The notes under the pieces are model-generated. The model did no database searches. It was not told the DNA's origin and saw only the letters and a program-made list of their open reading frames with translations. Positions 15,355 through 23,679 of a stretch of DNA of 24,768 nt are shown one piece after another. Made by a program: the position numbers and the translations under genes. Numbering within the stretch: position 1 is the first letter of the stretch; every line of letters begins with the position of its first letter. This stretch comes from Chrysochromulina tobinii (Eukaryota; Haptophyta; Prymnesiales; Chrysochromulinaceae), in contig JWZX01001609.1 of the NCBI GenBank assembly GCA_001275005.1, positions 1-24,768 of the forward strand, in the 5' to 3' direction.

Positions 15355-16698
15355 CTATTTTGAAATCCAGGGAGGCCAATCACCCTCTCGGCTGTCACCT
15401 CTGGGTCTGGCACGGGGCCTCTCTCCGCTCTGGCGGGCGCGGTGCCTAATATCATGATCACTCAAGCCAACAGCGAGGTTGCGAAGCAACGACGTGAACC
15501 GATGGGCTGCGACGGCGCTGCCACGCTCTGTCTGGCGCGGGCGCGCACTTCGGCTCAGCTCACTCATATGCTCAACGAACGAGTCGCCTCCACGAAGAGA
15601 TGCCGAAGGGCTGCTGGACGGCGAGAGCGACGGCGACACCAACATCCTTGGCGTCGGTAGGTTCGACGAGAAGAAGTAGAGGCCGTCCATGCACGCGATC
15701 AGCGACATCGCCGCTGACTCGTCGAACCGGTCGACCTCGAAGGTGTCGATCGCAATGCCCGTATCAGTCGAGAAGGCGGACAGGCCCAAGATGTTGATCC
15801 CGTGGGAGGCAAGCGTGTTTGTGATGGCTGAGAGGCTGCCTCGCTTGTCGACGAACGCGCAGGAAAGCGCGACGCCGGGCCGGTCGTGAAGGGGATGCCA
15901 CGAGAGCTCGACCGAGGATCTATGCTGCACCAGTCTTTGGAAGAGCTGGGCATGTATCTCACGTTCCTGCGCGTTGGTCGACGTGATGTACGCGGGGGGA
16001 AGGTGTGAACTGAGAGGAGCATCCCCATCCCCCCCAGGGTTCACTGTTGTCGACGACGCCTGCCTCGACGCGTCGAGGGCCTCCATGGACGCGATCAGCG
16101 ACATCGCCGCTGACTCGTCGAACCGGTCGACCTCGAAGGTGTCGATCGCGATGCCCGTATCAGTCGAGAAGGCGGACAGGCCCAAGATGTTGATCTTGAG
16201 CGAGGCAAGCGTGCTCGTAATCGCCGAGAGGCTGCCTCGCTTGTCGACGAACACGCATAAGAGCTCGGTGAACGGCTGGCCGCTGCGTGGTAAGCAGCGT
16301 GGCCGCCACGAGAGCTCGACCGTGGTTTTGTTGTTGACCAATCTGTGGACGAGCTCCTTGGCGTACATCGGTACGTAAATCTCATGTTCGTGCACGTTGG
16401 TCGGCGTGAGGATCGGCTGGGGAAGGTGCTCATCGGGTACCGGGGCGGTGTCAATAGACCTATGGGAGGTCGTATCGAGGGTGAAAGGAGCGCTGGCAGC
16501 AGAGGTTGAGCCAAGCGTGGTCGATTGAGGCTGAGGGCTCCCAGGGTCGAGCCAGGACGACCTGCGCCGTGGAATGGGGATGACGCTTGCAGACTCCGTG
16601 GGGACGGTACAGGGTGCGTGGGCGCGCTCCCTGGCTCCACGGCCATTGACATTGTCGTCGACCAGTGTACTCCTCAACGTGAACTCGTCATCGTCCAT
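15355..16698 (-). CDS. Tandem ACT-domain protein, two-ACT paralogue
   Basis: 447 residues from the ATG at 16698 (MDDDEFTLRS). ACT1 is at about residues 146-208 and ACT2 at about 278-340. Both contain VDKRGSLSAIT, NILGLSAFSTDTGIAIDTFE and VDRFDESAAMSLIA. The strand-proximal halves differ (TSTLASLK versus TNTLASHG), while the distal halves are almost identical even at DNA level. Each ACT is preceded by a related segment (VELSWRPRC.. / VELSWHPLH..). A Ser/Pro-rich tail matches the paralogue at 13018-13944. The final ~30 residues (from VGLSDHD to WISK) are Arg-rich, come from a dispersed repeat and are absent from the paralogue. Paired ACT domains commonly form a ligand-binding interface, so this may be a stand-alone amino-acid sensor. 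No catalytic domain is visible; ligand and partner are unknown. Confidence 0.75.
   Translation of the reverse strand: MDDDEFTLRSTLVDDNVNGRGARERAHAPCTVPTESASVIPIPRRRSSWLDPGSPQPQSTTLGSTSAASAPFTLDTTSHRSIDTAPVPDEHLPQPILTPTNVHEHEIYVPMYAKELVHRLVNNKTTVELSWRPRCLPRSGQPFTELLCVFVDKRGSLSAITSTLASLKINILGLSAFSTDTGIAIDTFEVDRFDESAAMSLIASMEALDASRQASSTTVNPGGDGDAPLSSHLPPAYITSTNAQEREIHAQLFQRLVQHRSSVELSWHPLHDRPGVALSCAFVDKRGSLSAITNTLASHGINILGLSAFSTDTGIAIDTFEVDRFDESAAMSLIACMDGLYFFSSNLPTPRMLVSPSLSPSSSPSASLRGGDSFVEHMSELSRSARPRQTERGSAVAAHRFTSLLRNLAVGLSDHDIRHRARQSGERPRARPRGDSREGDWPPWISK
15376..15450. repeat. Dispersed repeat, copy overlapping the end of the two-ACT gene
   Basis: Contains GGGTCTGG, GGGGCCTCTCTC, then CTGGCGGGCGCGGTGCCTA. 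The same words in the same order and orientation occur at about 16980-17062, and GGCACCGCGCCCGCC is inverted at 14147-14161. It encodes the unique Arg-rich C-terminus of the two-ACT protein. Confidence 0.6.
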
Positions 16699-17491
16699 CG
16701 AAGGTCAGAGGAGAAGGTCGCGCCAATCTTAGATCCATAGCCAATCCAGCGACGGAACTTGTCGCCGATTTACTAGGATGGCCTGAAATAGAACGTCCCA
16801 AGTAAGCCTGGTCCGCAATCAGCAATCAACGCGATGACGCGACCTAACCACACGATCCATATGAAAATAGAAAGAAAAAGGAACTTGAGTTGAGAGTTGA
16901 GTTGAGTGCTCCTCTGTGCTCGGCTGTCGGCTGTGGGAGATCGGATCTTAGGGGCCTAAAGGACAAAAGGAGCCTACAGGGGAGGCCGCTCTGAGGCCTC
17001 GCTCCGATGGGTCTGGGCGTCTGGCGGGGCCTCTCTCTGGCGGGCGCGCGCCGGCGGTGCCTATCGAGATCCCCTGGCCGATCAGCTGTGCACTAAGGTC
17101 TAAGTCACTCAGCCACACTAACCCTTCGTGTAATCCGTGCCTAGGGACCTATCGAGCTCCTGGAGATCAGCTGTGCACCATCCCTGGTATGCCCACAGGA
17201 TCACTGATCCTGATGCCATCACGGATGGCCCGCGCCGACAGGACGCATTGCATGACTCGCAGCGTTGGTCGCTCCTGTTGCAGAGCCAAAGCCGCCTGCT
17301 GGCCTCGGGCGTCGCGCATGAGCGAAGTAGTATCCTGCTGCGGCCACCCGTCTCGAAATCGCGGCTCACTTCGAACGGTCACTTGGTCTTCGAGGAAGCG
17401 AAAGGCAACCACCTGTAGCGACTCGTGCCACTGGTGTGAGATTGATGCGCTGCACCATCAGCGCGGATGATGAGTGTTATGTGGCGCCATC
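16699..17491. other. Intergenic upstream of the two-ACT gene
   Basis: About 790 bp. It holds the dispersed repeat copy at 16980-17062. A minus-strand open stretch at 17167-17412 (starting MVAFRFLEDQVTVRSEP) reads somewhat like protein but has no recognisable domain. The adjacent sequence CTTCGAGGAAGCGAA resembles the terminal exon of the calmodulin-like gene (CTTCGAAGAAACGAA), possibly by chance. I do not call a gene. Confidence 0.35.
16980..17062. repeat. Dispersed repeat, second copy
   Basis: GGAGGCC, GGGTCTGGGC, GGGGCCTCTCTCTGGCGGGC and CGGTGCCTA occur in the same order as in the copy at 15376-15450, with small indels. Confidence 0.55.
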
Positions 17492-17559
17492 ACGCACCGG
17501 CAGGAGAAGCGCAATCAGAAGCAATCAGATGCAATCAGACGCACCGGACGGAGAAGCGC
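17492..17559 (-). repeat. Direct repeat with CTGATTGC insert at the end of the F-box gene
   Basis: Two 21-bp direct repeats (17492-17512 and 17539-17559; plus strand ACGCACCGGNNGGAGAAGCGC, two mismatches) flank 26 bp. On the coding strand the insert is three CTGATT(GCA/GCT) units, like the array inside PDZ intron 2. The coding-strand 5' copy contains CCG|GTGCGT, a donor-like site in this window, but no CAG acceptor follows. Confidence 0.75.
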
Positions 17560-18453
17560 GCCGCCGCCGTCGCTGAGTCGCGGGAAGCCCTCGAGTGCTG
17601 GCCCAGGAGGAGCGCCATCGAGCGCAAAGGCGAGCGTGCCGGCTACATGATCGCAGAGTACCTCGATGATCCTTCCGTTTGCACTGCCCTCGAGCCGCAC
17701 GGGCTCACCTTGGCCGTCGACCAGCATGTGCTTCAAGTGACCATCCGGATGGCCGTCGGGTGGCACCGCTCCTAGCAACATTGTGCCATCTCGATCCCAC
17801 GTCCGTCGAATCAACCGGCCGTAAAAAGGCGACACGCTCCACTCGCAGGTGAGTGTGCGCTGTACGAGCACCACTCCGATTTGCAGCAAACCCTGGCTGC
17901 CTTTACAACGGTCTATTCTCACCGACCAAGACGAGCAGCCGTGCGGTATCAGTTGTCGGCCGTACGCTCGCTTCCAGCAGCCGTCGGAAGAGGCACGGAG
18001 CCCACGGCCGCCGCCACGCAGTACCACATCACCAGCAAGCCGAGGGACGATCCAGCGCAAAGTGTGGCGCCGCGACGCGATATCTGAGCGTACCAACAGG
18101 AAAAGCTCGTGCAAGTGCTTGCAACCATGCGAAAGCTGCTGCGCGGAGATCACGTGATCGTGCATCACGCACTGCAGAGCGCAGTGCACAAGCAGCTCAT
18201 CGGGCAGATCAATCAGCAGCATCGCGGTGGGTCCCCTTTGAGGGCACGCGGGCGACCCTGATGCGCACAGCAGCCTCTTTTCACGTGCTCGAGTTCGATC
18301 AATTTCCGTGGCGGCCCCACGAAACTTGTGCAGAAACTTGAAGTTTGAGGGACCAACACGAAAGCCTACTAGAGGAGGAAATCCCCTCCACGAGCCGGGA
18401 TGCACACACTCGAAAACGCACTCACATCCGTTAAGCACAGACACACAGGGCAT
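17515..18453 (-). CDS. F-box-like / SPRY-like domain protein
   Basis: 312 residues from ATG 18453, or 235 from the better-placed ATG at 18222 (MLLIDLPDELLVH). From that second start, LIDLPDELLVHCALQC with a downstream SAQQLSHGCKHLHEL forms an F-box-like helix pair, as in SCF ubiquitin-ligase adaptors. The C-terminal ~150 residues look SPRY-like: CSSWSVRIDR, IGVVLVQR, then EVLCDHVAGTLAFALDGAPP and LRPVRL, which is the usual order 'W.v.i...G.....D...gtl.F.ldG....P'. F-box plus substrate-binding domain suggests a substrate receptor; targets are unknown. The extreme C-terminus (LIASDCF and stop) is created by the CTGATTGC insertion; without it the frame would end RDGAT. The 77 residues before the second ATG are probably 5' UTR. 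Confidence 0.65.
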   Translation of the reverse strand: MPCVSVLNGCECVFECVHPGSWRGFPPLVGFRVGPSNFKFLHKFRGAATEIDRTRAREKRLLCASGSPACPQRGPTAMLLIDLPDELLVHCALQCVMHDHVISAQQLSHGCKHLHELFLLVRSDIASRRHTLRWIVPRLAGDVVLRGGGRGLRASSDGCWKRAYGRQLIPHGCSSWSVRIDRCKGSQGLLQIGVVLVQRTLTCEWSVSPFYGRLIRRTWDRDGTMLLGAVPPDGHPDGHLKHMLVDGQGEPVRLEGSANGRIIEVLCDHVAGTLAFALDGAPPGPALEGFPRLSDGGGALLRPVRLIASDCF

Positions 18454-18529
18454 GTAGAACGGTTCACCTTTAGTCGACTGTCTCTCATCACGTCTGTCTG
18501 TTTCATCACTCTCGCCGTCCCCGTCTCTT

Positions 18530-18544
18530 GGTATAAATATACGT
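18530..18544 (-). promoter_or_regulatory. TATA-like element upstream of the F-box gene
   Basis: GGTATAAATATACG (plus strand) is a rare AT-rich core in this window, lying between the F-box gene start and the 3' end of the Cys-rich gene, about 80 bp upstream of ATG 18453. Read on the minus strand it is TATATTTATA. It is a plausible core promoter, but there is only sequence resemblance to go on. Confidence 0.3.
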
Positions 18545-18605
18545 CGGTTCTCGTGGGTGCGGTTGTCGCTCTTGTTGGGAAGGGTGGAGCATCAAATAAC
18601 ATCCT

Positions 18606-19810
18606 CTAAACATCCTCTTCTTCTTCTTCTGCAAGGTTCATGGTGGCGCCCACCTCAAGGGCCTCCTCGTTATTCTTCTTCTTCTTCTTCTTCTCCTTCT
18701 GCAGAATCTTGTCCTTGTTCTTGGTCGGTTGCGGTGCACGTTCGAAATCATCATCTTCATCTTCCCCGGCTCCATTCGGCGCGCCCGGCGCCACGCGCGC
18801 GCGGTGACGTAAGATGCTGTCGACGAATGCGTCGAAGCGATGTCGATAACGGAAGCAGACCGCACTGACGCCGAGGAGACATAACGCGAGCACCCACGGC
18901 CAGAGTTCAAGACCCCCTGCGCCACCGCCACCGCCACCGCCGCCGTGCGTCGTCTTTGGGTGATTCGCCTCAATCAGGGTGGCGCCGATAGGCGCGTCGC
19001 GAAGGCACTGTGCATAGAGCTTGGGCTTTTTTTGGTAGCTGCGGGCACGCGTGTCGAGATTCACAACCGCACACCAGGCGAGCGAGATGAGAGCGAGATG
19101 AGAGCGAGATGAGAGCGAGATTAGAGAGAGGCAGCGAGATTGCACGAGAGTCGAGCGAAGCATTGCGAAGCAATGTTTATAGCCTGTAGGGACTCAGCAG
19201 CGCAGATGGGCCAGAAACTGATGACTTCCTCTCCGTGCACGGGGCTAGGGGGCGCGAGGAGCGAGGAGCAAGCGAGGAGCACGGCGGGGACGCACCAGTT
19301 GAACAGCGCGCCGGCGCAGCACTTGCTGTCGAAGCAATTGTCGAACGGCTGCGCGCACGTCTTGCCCAGTTCCTCCGGCGTAGGTGGCGGCTCCGTCCCT
19401 GGGCATTCCCACTCGTCGGTCGAGACGCACCTGCGCGTCGGATCCATCGGCATCGGGCGGCACTGAGCAAAACGAAGGCCAGGCCGCTTGAAGCACCCAA
19501 AGCCGGGAGAGAGGCAACAATTGCTGGAAAAGCACGGCTTGTAATCATGTCCGCATGAGGTCGGGTTGTCAGCTGCGAGGTCTTCTTCTGGATCGACAGG
19601 ACACTCCCACCCTGGATCAGCCACGCCACACGGCGTTCCCTTGCGCTTGCATTGGGCGTACAGCACTCCGGCGCGCTTATAACACGCAAAGCCATGATTT
19701 GAGCAGCAGCGGGTGTCGAAGCAGGCCGTGAATTCAGCAGAGCAAACGGGGGCGGGCTCCGATACGGCAAGGTGCGGGAGCAGTAGTAGAACCAGGCGAG
19801 CGAAATGCAT
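18606..19810 (-). CDS. Secreted-type, cysteine-rich repeat protein with one C-terminal membrane span, two exons
   Basis: Exons (minus) are 19810-19296 and 19038-18606, with a 257-bp intron CTG|GTGCGT...CGCAG|CTACC in phase 2; 315 residues. A signal peptide opens it (MHFARLVLLLLPHLAVSEPA). Three repeats follow with the pattern C...C(F)....CC....F.C(Y/F)(K/Q)(K/R)....(Y/F)AQC: TACFDTRCCSNHGFACYKRA, KPCFSSNCCLSPGFGCFKRP, and DNCFDSKCCAGALFN joined by splicing to CYQKKPKLYAQC. The exact completion of the third repeat is strong evidence for the splice. A Gly-rich linker, a membrane helix (LWPWVLALCLLGVSAVCF), a basic stop-transfer (RYRHRFD) and a charged tail with Lys and Glu runs follow. Spacing recalls small extracellular Cys-knot or carbohydrate-binding modules of algae and fungi (..Y.QC), but ligand binding is inference. 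Likely a type I surface protein. Confidence 0.8.
19082..19125. repeat. 11-bp tandem repeats in the intron of the Cys-rich gene
   Basis: Three copies of GCGAGATGAGA and one variant GCGAGATTAGA, inside the 257-bp intron. Confidence 0.9.
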
Positions 19811-20170
19811 GTGACCTTACGCCCCGCCGCCGGTCGGGCTTCGACAGCGCTTCCGCGCGAGAAATGCGATACGTGCCTTTTTGCCACTGGAATGTGGCTG
19901 TAAGTTCTGCAGTAAGTTCCACATTTAGGTTTCCCATGATCCGGACTTATCCATTTGAATTTTTGTGTTTGCATGCACATGTGTGCACTCAAGATCGCGA
20001 TCCCTACTTCTCAGCATGTGTGTTTGCCTCCTCGTCCACCACGCTTCCCCCGCCCCACCCTAACCTCTCGGAGTACACACTCACAGGGAGAAGCGCTTCA
20101 TCTGTGCGTGGAGCGCCATGTGGCTCCGGGCATGGCTCGAAATAGGCTCGAAACTCACGACCACAGCTGC
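19811..20170. other. Intergenic, 5' region of the Cys-rich gene
   Basis: About 360 bp between the Cys-rich gene start and the 3' end of the LRR gene. No gene seen. It includes a relatively AT-rich stretch (19900-19980) with TGTTTGCATGCACATGTG, sharing the TTTGCATGCA core found in the palindrome upstream of the LRR gene. Confidence 0.35.
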
Positions 20171-21525
20171 TCACGACGGGTATACCCCCGACTCCTGCAG
20201 CGAGCTGAAGGCAAAGTTGGTGTCGTGCATGTTGTCGCAAGGGATGGAGGTCATCGTCAGGTACTCGTCGCGCACGATCCGGTAGTTGTACTTGCCATTA
20301 TTAGGCAGCCGCTGGCCGCAGTAGTACTGGCGTAAGGGCGCGTAGTGCTGGTTGTCAAGATACAGGTACTGGAGCGAGGACAGATTCTGAATCGACGATG
20401 GAACGTCGCCGTGCATCCTGTTTCCGTACAGGTCGAGCGTGACGAGATTCCGGAGATCACCGAGCGTCGTCAGGGCCGTGAAGTTGCCATCGAGAGCGTT
20501 CGTGTGCATGCGCAAGTGACGCAGCGAGAACATCGACCCGATCTCGAGCGGTAGGGAGCCCGTGAGTCTATTCTCCGACAACGAGAGGTCGACGAGGCCC
20601 CTCAAGGTTCCTATCGAGGGCGGTAGCGTGCCCGAAATGTTGTTCGTCGTCAGGTTGAGGTACCGAAGGGCCTGCAGGGACCCAAAGCCCTCGGGGAGGC
20701 TGCCGTCGAGGCGGTTGGATTGGATGTGGATGACTTGGGCCTCGGTGAGATTGGTGAGCTCCATTGGGATCGAGCCGGAGATTGCATTGAAGCCGAGCTG
20801 CAGCATGCGCAGCCCGTTGAGAAGGCCGAGACTGGACGGCAGCGTGCCCTCGAGAGCGTTTCGTTCCATGTTCAGCTCAGTAAGCTGTTCGCCACTTTTC
20901 GAATTGAGGTAGCCCATGGATGTGGGGATCTGCCCCTGTAGCCCGTTGTTCCCTGTGACGGTACACGCCGATAACATGCGCCGAAGAAGCCGCGTGTGAG
21001 TGAGAATGACGCGCCAGCACAAATAGAAGCACACAGGATGTGTTACTGCACGCAACAGAGCTGTGACATCAGCGGCCGTACAGCAGGGGGAGGCGCGACA
21101 TGTGTTGCAGAAGGCAGGCGATCGCAGTCCAGTCAGCAGTCCAGGGATATAGGCGCACCAAGGTGTATGATGACGATGTTCTGTATTTCGCCGATCTCCG
21201 CCGGCACGGAGCCGGAGATGGAATTGAACGAGAGGTCCAGCCACGTCAGGTTGTGCAGGTCGCCGATTCCCGTCCAATTAGTCATGGAGCCCGTCAGATT
21301 ATTGTCGCGCAGATTCAACGCAGTGACCCGGCCAAAGTAGCAGTTGGGGCCATCGCGCCAGTCGTCGCACGGATCGATGCACCCCACCCCACGCCAATGC
21401 GTTTGATGATCGCACGGATCCGAGGTACCGTCCACGTCCCACCCGTCATTGTTCAGCCAGTGGGGACCGCCGAGCAGCTGGAAGAGCGAGACGAGGGCGG
21501 CCCTATCCGCTCTTCTCATCGGCAT
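20171..21525 (-). CDS. Plant-type leucine-rich repeat protein, two exons
   Basis: Exons (minus) are 21525-21159 and 20952-20171, with a 206-bp phase-1 intron TTG|GTGCGC...CACAG|GGAAC; 382 residues. The N-terminus (RADRAALVSLFQLLGGPHWL, then W....DPC...W.GV.C) is the cap typical of plant and protist LRR proteins. Ten or eleven 24-residue repeats of the form L..L.L..N.l.G.iP..iG.L follow, for example LTWLDLSFNSISGSVPAEIG and LVDLSLSENRLTGSLPLEIG. Splicing restores the third repeat exactly (IVIIHLGNNGLQGQIP). The end is a Cys-containing cap (QYYCGQRLP...SIPCDNM). There is no kinase and no membrane helix. The start is the first in-frame ATG (MPMRRAD) after an upstream stop, so no signal peptide is seen; an upstream exon is possible. 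Probably a recognition or adhesion protein. It is divergent from the galactosyltransferase gene. Confidence 0.82.
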
Positions 21526-21776
21526 GGGAGCAAACCGCAATCACACTTGCGACAGTCGTCGACAGAGCGATGGCACCTTCGGCCACCTCAGCCGGGTGCG
21601 CGTTCTGCACCGGAGGAGTAACCACACGCGACAACATGTTTGCATGCAAACATGGTCACGGGGAGCACATGGGGGAAGCGGTGAAAAAGCTATTCCGCGC
21701 GCCGTAGTGGCATACCGGTACCGGTACGCACACTCCACATCCGCGTCCCGCCGCGCACAAGTCCCGACACACGCTA
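21526..21776. promoter_or_regulatory. Putative bidirectional promoter with two palindromes
   Basis: A 251-bp gap between divergent starts. It contains a perfect 20-bp palindrome, CATGTTTGCATGCAAACATG (21635-21654), and a 14-bp palindrome, TACCGGTACCGGTA (21713-21726). Perfect palindromes of this size are candidate dimeric transcription-factor sites. Their position between two secretory/cell-surface-type genes suggests shared control, which is inference. Confidence 0.5.
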
Positions 21777-23679
21777 ATGGCGCTGCTGCACACGGTGTTT
21801 TCCGCAGAGTGCAATAACATATTCGATTGGCATTCGATAGCCCTCTTTCGCTCGCACAACGTGTCCGGCCAAGTGGGTGGCATCACGCGGCTGCTAGCGT
21901 GCTCCAAGGAGCAGCTTAAGACGTACCACGGGTTGGACATTGGCCCGACGTTTGTTCATCCGAACCATCGTGCAGACGAGGGCATGAACTACGCCGCATT
22001 CAACAAGCCCGCGTCCATAAATTATTTCGTGCATTCCACAGCGCTGCCCAAGGACGTGAAGTACATCATGCAGCTCGACGCGGACATGCTCATCCATCGA
22101 CCGCTCGACCCTGAGGCACTCGGCGTCGCACCAGGTGTCGTGCTCTCTGCGCCGTACGACTATTTGGTTGGGACGACGTCCGGCCTCGCTGATGTCTTCC
22201 AGGTCAAGAATCAGCAGCACCTGGCGCGAGTTGGTGGCGTGCATGTCTTCCACATCGACGACATCAAGCGCATTGCTCCATTGTGGCTCAACTTTACAGA
22301 ACGGGTCCGCGAGTTCTCGTGCCGTGACCCCGAGAGGTACTATGAGCTCGCATCCCCTGACGCGGATCGTAAGGACCAATCGGAAGAGGCGTTGGGCCGC
22401 CGCCGTCAGTTCATGTGGATGGTGGAGATGTACGGTACGCCCACGGGGGGAGTGCCCCTTAACGCACTGCCCCAACAGCGCTCTGCCCACAGCAGCTCCT
22501 CATCTCGCTCTGCCCAATAGCGCCACGGGCCCTCAATGATTGTTCCCTTGCTGACCAGCCGTCGCGAGCGCGCGTGCTCCAGGCTATGTCTTCGGTGCTG
22601 CACACGCGGGCATCGAGAAGCACATCGTCTCCGGCGAGCTGATGCGGTACACGGGCGACGTGCTGAAGTTGCCCGGCCCGTATGTGATCCATTACGGCAT
22701 CGATTGGGAAGTGAAATGGAAGGACCGCGATGGATTCGACCGCCACTACTCCTTCAACAAGCTCCTCTATCTCGGGTTGGATGCGGCGAGCTGCCCGCGA
22801 TGGTTCTTTCCACTCCCACCCTACGCCGACGAGATCCCGGGAGATCTCTTGTCTGGGAAGAAGAACTACCGCGATGCGCTGTGCGGCCGGCAGATAGCCG
22901 AGTTCAACGCGGCGCTGTGCGAGTACTACCACCGCCATTGCATGGTCCACCCTCGCTGCCCTCCTGTATCGGCGGAGCACGCACGCAAGCACGGCTTGTG
23001 TGTCGACCTCAACCAAAACTGCCTCAGCTGGGCGCGCAAGGGTGAGTGCACGAGCAACCCGGGCTGGATGAAGGAGGAGTGCGCGCAGTCGTGCGGCGCA
23101 TGCGCCGAGCAGGACGCCCCTCCGCTGCTCGGCCGGCCGGAGTCGACCTGCATCGATACGGCGCCTAGTGCCTCGTGTGAGAGCCTCGTGCATCTTAACG
23201 CGTGCACGACGCAGCGGCCTTACATGCTTGAGGCGTGCCGCCGTTCATGCCACTTCTGCAATGCGAGCGCCGACGCCTTCGGGCCCAAAGGGGAGGATGA
23301 GCGCGACGACACCGCGGCGCACGCGTGCCCCGACGGATCGGACTTGGGCGGCGGCAAGGTCATTGTGGCCTCCAAAGATCCGAAGCTGGTTGCCCTCCAG
23401 GATGGACTCCTTGACGAGCAGACAGACCAGCCAGACCAGCTCTCACCCAACGTCGGTCAGAGGCGAACCGCGGCGCGGAACGACGTGGTCTCCCTGCGGG
23501 ACGACACGCACGAGCATTTGGCTCTCGATGCCGCCATGGCCTCGTGGCCCTTCTTCCTCGTACAGGGCTTGATGCTGCTGGCCACCGGCTACTTCTTACG
23601 AGGGTTCATTGATCGGCGCGCGCGCTCGAAGCGGCTGCAGGTAGGCGTGGGTGGGCGCACGCAAGCGATGCGCCATTGA
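21777..23679 (+). CDS. Peptidyl-serine alpha-galactosyltransferase-like protein with two ShKT domains and a membrane anchor, two exons
   Basis: Exons are 21777-22434 and 22583-23679 (584 residues), with a 148-bp phase-1 intron ACG|GTACGC...TCCAG|GCTAT. Splicing yields EMYG|YVFGAAHAGI, the conserved 'EMYGYSFGAAEAG' of the plant SGT1 family, which adds galactose to serine of hydroxyproline-rich proteins. Other family features are LLHTVFSAECNNIFDW at the start, GGITRLL, PTFVHPNHR, FNKPASI, the metal-binding LDADMLIHRPLDPEALG, the APYDYLVG region, and VGGVHVFHIDDIKRIAPLWL. Two ShKT six-cysteine domains follow at about 359-393 and 409-445, then an acidic linker and one membrane helix (about 541-560) with a basic tail. 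This suggests a Golgi type I enzyme. The frame begins almost at the first conserved motif, so a signal-peptide exon upstream may be missing. Confidence 0.85.

Noticed and set aside
17167-17412. An 81-codon minus-strand frame upstream of the two-ACT gene
   Set aside because: Some protein-like character but no domain, no neighbours to splice to, and nearby repeat debris.
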